A program made the position numbers and the translations under genes. A stretch of 64,000 nucleotides of DNA, from NCBI RefSeq assembly GCF_030445035.2, contig NC_080701.1, positions 13,668,739 through 13,732,738 of the forward strand. Direction: 5' to 3'. Under the pieces are notes generated by a model. It saw only the letters and a list, made by a program, of their open reading frames with translations. It did no database searches and had not been told where the DNA came from. Source of the DNA: Dasypus novemcinctus (Eukaryota > Chordata > Mammalia > Cingulata > Dasypodidae). Positions 60,218-64,000 of the stretch are shown piece by piece (within the stretch, counting starts at the first letter, position 1; each line of letters begins with the position of its first letter).

Positions 60218-61128
60218 GAATATTTTTCCAACCTTTCACTTTGGGTCCAAGGTGAGTCTCCTGCAAACACCACACAGATGGATCATGTTTTGTTTTGTTT
60301 TGTTTAGTTTTAAATCCATTCTCCTAACCTATGTCTTTTCATTGGGGAGTTTAATCCATTAACATTTAGTGTTATTACTGTAAAGGCAGTACTTCAGCCA
60401 TTTTGTCCACTGGTTTTGATATGTCATTCCTTTTTTTTTTTTCCTTTTTGGTCTCTCCTTTCCTTTATTGCAACCTCCTTTTCTGTGTAGTTGATCTTTT
60501 GTGATGTATCTAACCACTACCTTTCTCATACTAGTTTCTGTGAATTTTAAAAATACTTTCTTTATGGTTGCCATGGGGTTTATATTGCACAACCTACATC
60601 TATAACCTGCTAACTTGAAAAGATGCCAAATTAGCTTCAATAGCATACCTATTCTTTGAATCTTCTTTTCTTCACACTACTCCCAGTCACTCCCTCCTGT
60701 CTTTTGCTTTGAAATTGCACAATTCCCTTTAGTAATTTTGGCAAGGCAGGTCTTTTGTCGACAAACTCTCTGTGAGTAATTTAAACTATCCCTCATTTTT
60801 GAAGGACAGTTTTGGCTGGCACCTTTTATCTTTCAGGACCTTTATCTTACCACTGCCTTCTCACCTCCATGGTTTCTGATGTCAGATCAGCACTTACTGT
60901 TATTGAGGATCCCTTGTATATGACAAATTGCTTTTCTCTTGCTGCTTTCAGAATTCTCTCTTTAACTTTGGCATTTGACATTCTGATGTGTCTCAGAATA
61001 GGTCTACTACAATTTATTTCCTATCTGGAATACATTGCACTTCTTGGGCATGTAAATTTATGTCTTTTGTAAGAGTTGGGAAATTTGGGGCCATTATTCC
61101 CTCAAATATTCTTTCTGCCCCCTTTTCC
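59170..61128 (-). repeat. Inverted repeat, right arm (L1 ORF1-ORF2 start plus BLOC1S4 retrocopy)
   Basis: This is the reverse complement of 41,503-43,862 without its SINE. It includes the same L1-to-BLOC1S4 junction (at about 60,217) and the same 3' UTR stretch. Small differences are an 8-base change near 60,510 and a longer A run near 60,430. The spacer between the arms is about 15.3 kb. Confidence 0.92.
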
Positions 61129-61129
61129 G

Positions 61130-61372
61130 CTAAGACTGAAGGTTTTGGAACAACACTATGTTAAGGAGCATGAATGTCTCTTTCTGAAAGCTGATCCAGA
61201 GGACCATTAGAGTACCCAATGCTGCTGGGGCCAGAAATACAGCGAGGTGGAGAGTGCAGCCTCTACGATGTGTCGTGGCAAGGATGCCTGGGTTTCCTGT
61301 GGGTTGAGCAGACCCCTTGGAGGGAAAGGTAGATGTATGGGATGTATCGTCGTCCTCAAATCCCAGGCTCAT
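61130..61372 (-). other. Unrecognised open frame with a hydrophobic segment
   Basis: An 80-codon frame starts MSLGFEDDD and contains the hydrophobic run LAVFLAPAALGTLMVLWISF, which could be a membrane segment. I do not recognise it. It begins right at the edge of the inverted repeat and has no identifiable promoter or splice signals. It may be part of a retrocopy of an unknown transcript, or chance. Confidence 0.2.
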
Positions 61373-62593
61373 TCCTAGACTCTGGATCCTTCAGATAACT
61401 GAATTTAAATTCAAGTTTTCATAATATCTGTATTTTTAAAAATTGAATTGGTATATATTGCTTTTAAAATTAAAAATAAAGTAGGCATTCTAGGATAATA
61501 GCAAACCAATATGTTCACTTCCCCTCCATTCTCAATTCCACCTTTCATCCATCTTGAGTAAAAGAATGTCTAGGACTGGTGGGTCAGTAGGGCTTTGCGA
61601 GTGCCAGCTGGAGAGTTGTTAAAAGTGGGACGGGTCCCTGGAGAGCACTGTAGGAGAGCCCCTGGCAAGTATCTGAATGTGAAGGATTCTACGGAGATTC
61701 CCCGACCTCCAGGAGGAGATTGGTCTACATTTGCTTGGCTCCAAAAGAACTGAGGAAAAGCTGAACAGGTGGACTGAATTCTTCCCATGCCTGAGAGTGG
61801 GAGTACCCCATGGCACCAGGGAGACTAATCCTGGTTCCAACACAGGAACCTGATGACCCACATCCTGCTGGACTCCTGAGCAGCTGAGCCTTAATGAGAT
61901 CACATCTGCCCACCCACTGTTTCCATGAGGCAAAGCATCCTTGGGCCAAGGGGACACGATCACTAGGAGCCTACACCTGCCTCCTCTTCTAGACATTTCC
62001 CAGGACCTAGGACCCTAGAACTCCCTACCCAAACACCCTGCTCCCCCAGTGTCTTGAGGGGCTTCTGGTCTTGGTTCAACCTCAGGCCACCCTCATCCTT
62101 TAGCCTGCGGGTGGCAAAGGAGTGACTATATGCAGGGGTTATGGACACGGAGTGGACGTCTAGGCTGAGTGTTGCGCACAGAGGTCCTTTTTCACACAGA
62201 AAAGAGCTTGTGGTGGAAGGGGTGGGCTGTGTTGAGTCAGGTTGCTTCTATGAGCTGATTCTCATTGCACCAATATTACAAAATTCCAAGGAGCCTGGGA
62301 CTTTTAAATGCAAATCTGGCCTTCCAGATTGTTATGTATTATCTTTGCCTGGGTAGGCTAGATCATATTTAATGGTGTTAGCTTGATTTATAACTTTCAC
62401 ATGTTTATATTTGTATTGTGTTTGGGCTTCTATTTCTACCTTTGCTTTGGATTCCACAAACAGGTCAGTTCTCTTGGTTACAGGACCTCGGCAAACTTCC
62501 CATTATCCTCTGTTTCCTTCCAGTTTCCTGTGTATTATTATGTTCAGTTTTACTTCCACTTTTTTTAACATCAAATTTATGTTTTTAGTCAAT
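61373..62593. other. Unassigned sequence, GC-richer than its surroundings
   Basis: The part 61,570-62,160 is clearly more GC-rich than the neighbourhood and holds overlapping open frames on the minus strand that I do not recognise. It could be a retrocopy of a non-coding or UTR region. No poly-A or target repeats were found. Confidence 0.35.
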
Positions 62594-63252
62594 TGTGGCA
62601 GTTTGATATTATTTATGAATCCCCCAAAATTCGTAAATAATATAGATTATGTTTGTAAACTGGTCTATTCCTCTGGGTGAGATACCTTCGATTGTATTTC
62701 AGCTGAGATACCTTTGATTAAAGTATGTTAGTATTAAGGTTTTGAATTGACCACCTCATAAGAGCAGTTAAGTTTGAGTCCCTGCCCCCTTTGTGGGCTA
62801 TATAAATGGACACTTAATCAAGGAGACACACAGATGTAGACACCCAGAGGAACTGAGAGAGCTCCAGAGACACGGAGGAGAGACCTTGTCAGCTTGGATC
62901 ATGCGACTCAGGGAAGAGACATGAGCTATTAGCCTGATAGTTTACAGCTGACTTCATGAAGAGACCAGAGCAGCTGAACCAACGAGCCCTCCAGCCTACA
63001 GCTGAGATCGGAAGAAGCTGGGCCCACAGAGCCTTAAGAGGAAGGAGAAAGGCTGAACCCTCGCAGACATTGCCCGCCATCTTGCTTCAACACGTGGCAA
63101 CAGATTTTGGTGAGCAGGTACCTCTTATGGTACCTTGAGCTGGACTCTTCAGGGCCTTGTAACTGTAAGCTTCTACCCCAAATAAATACCCTTTATAAAA
63201 GCTAACAGAGTTCAGGTACCTTACATCAGCACTCCTTTGGCAGACTACTACA
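62594..63252 (+). mobile_element. LTR-like element, sense copy
   Basis: It runs TGTGGCAGTTTGATATT to GGCAGACTACTACA, 659 bp, with AATAAA at about 63,180 in 'ccccaaataaatacccttt'. It is the same family as 46,376-46,963 in the opposite orientation. TG...CA ends and a late polyadenylation signal are LTR features. No coding region is present. Confidence 0.7.
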
Positions 63253-64000
63253 TTGATAGGTGTACCATTATATTTCCTTTTATCTTTGCTTCCTGTTTTT
63301 TCCTCTATTTCACATCTTCTTGCTAAGTTTGTCTGGTTCTGTAGCCCACAACCATTCATTCTATAGAAACTCTTAGCAGGTAATACGACCCAGTGGTCTG
63401 CATAGGCAGCCACATAGCAAATGTTTTTTCTCTATTATAAATATCCTTGTTAGTTTGTTACAAAATAAACATGCATATACATTTTTTTAACCACTCAGAG
63501 AAGATTGCCACATATCCATTAATTACTTATTTAGTACCCATTACAAAGTATTAAACTTTGCAAAATGAGATGAAGGAAAAGAAACTTCCCTCAATATTTA
63601 TGCCAGCCTCTCAGGATGGTGTTAACTTTGTGAAATAGGGAAAAAAAAGGTGAATGCCATGACTCACAGCTTATTAAAGCTTTACATGGGTTTGGTAGGA
63701 GGACAGAAAATATTCCTTTATTTGTGTGATAGATAAAATCTCACAAAGCTAAACGTTAAGCGGTGAAAAGAATGTTGCTTTTACTTTCTACAACTCAGAA
63801 GGCTCCATCACTTCAGGTTTCCCCCTTTTCCTCCTTTTCCCATGAGTCCTAAAGCTCTTACAGTGGCGTCCCATGCCCAGTAGACGTGACCTTAGGTACT
63901 TCTCTGATTTCTCTCCTGTCCGCCCGCTCCCTGCCTTTCTCCAGGCTCCTGGGCCCTTTCTGTACCTGGAGCTCACCAGACCACTCCTCTCCTGGGGTCT
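63253..64000. other. Unassigned sequence at the window end
   Basis: AT-rich to 63,780, then GC-rich from 63,780 to 64,000 with a 62-codon minus-strand frame ending KRRKRGKPEVMEPSEL. I do not recognise it. It might be the edge of a feature continuing beyond the window. Confidence 0.35.

Noticed and set aside
61619-61996. 125-codon minus-strand frame
   Set aside because: It overlaps other frames in a GC-rich block, has no recognisable domain and shows no support as a gene.
63788-63976. 62-codon minus-strand frame rich in Arg and Lys
   Set aside because: It is short, unrecognised and at the window edge. Not enough to call a gene.

Overview
The window is a gene-poor, repeat-rich stretch of mammalian nuclear DNA. 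It carries the 3' third of the Werner syndrome RecQ helicase gene (WRN) on the + strand, followed by a deep stack of retrotransposons. The organism is most likely a xenarthran, probably an armadillo. The main reason is the abundant tRNA-headed SINE of about 400 bp, whose head reads like 'cttggcccagtggttaggg', with a 'gagaaataaataaa' tail, which I recognise from memory as the DAS family of Dasypus. No repeat-library search was run.

Bases 1-33,700 are WRN. Eleven coding exons (5,245-33,091) match the last eleven exons of human WRN (exons 25-35 by my count). They encode, in order, the end of the RQC winged helix, a linker, the HRDC domain and the C-terminal tail with the basic nuclear-localisation segment. 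All junctions have AG/GT borders and compatible phases, and the reading frame stays open to a TAA stop, giving about 451 codons. The 3' UTR ends near an AATAAA at 33,672. The introns hold old repeats (MIR, L2, hAT-type DNA transposons, L1 ends) and younger DAS SINEs. Every head-containing SINE in the gene lies antisense to it. A phase-0/phase-0 open block at 30,522-30,653 looks like an extra cassette exon not present in the human protein.

Bases 33,700-40,060 are intergenic. A Zaphod-like hAT remnant (34,655-37,975) is split by an LTR-like element, which is itself split by an antisense LINE 3' end. A second hAT copy (38,695-39,703) contains an unusual SINE.

Bases about 40,060-56,336 read as one old, roughly full-length L1 on the + strand, pulled apart to 16 kb by at least six later insertions: a SINE, a retrocopy of the lysosome-biogenesis gene BLOC1S4, LTR-like elements, another SINE, a whole HAL1-like element (which holds its own SINE) and a twin-primed LINE fragment. 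Removing the insertions leaves about 6.5 kb, the normal L1 length.

Bases 57,764-61,128 hold another antisense LINE end and an inverted, nearly identical 2-kb copy of the L1/BLOC1S4 segment from 41,503-43,862. The inverted copy lacks the SINE found in its partner, so it preserves the empty insertion site. The remainder (61,129-64,000) has an LTR-like element and unassigned sequence. Apart from WRN I see no intact protein-coding gene, RNA gene, CRISPR array or viral gene. The most notable signals are the inverted chimeric duplication and the candidate extra WRN exon.
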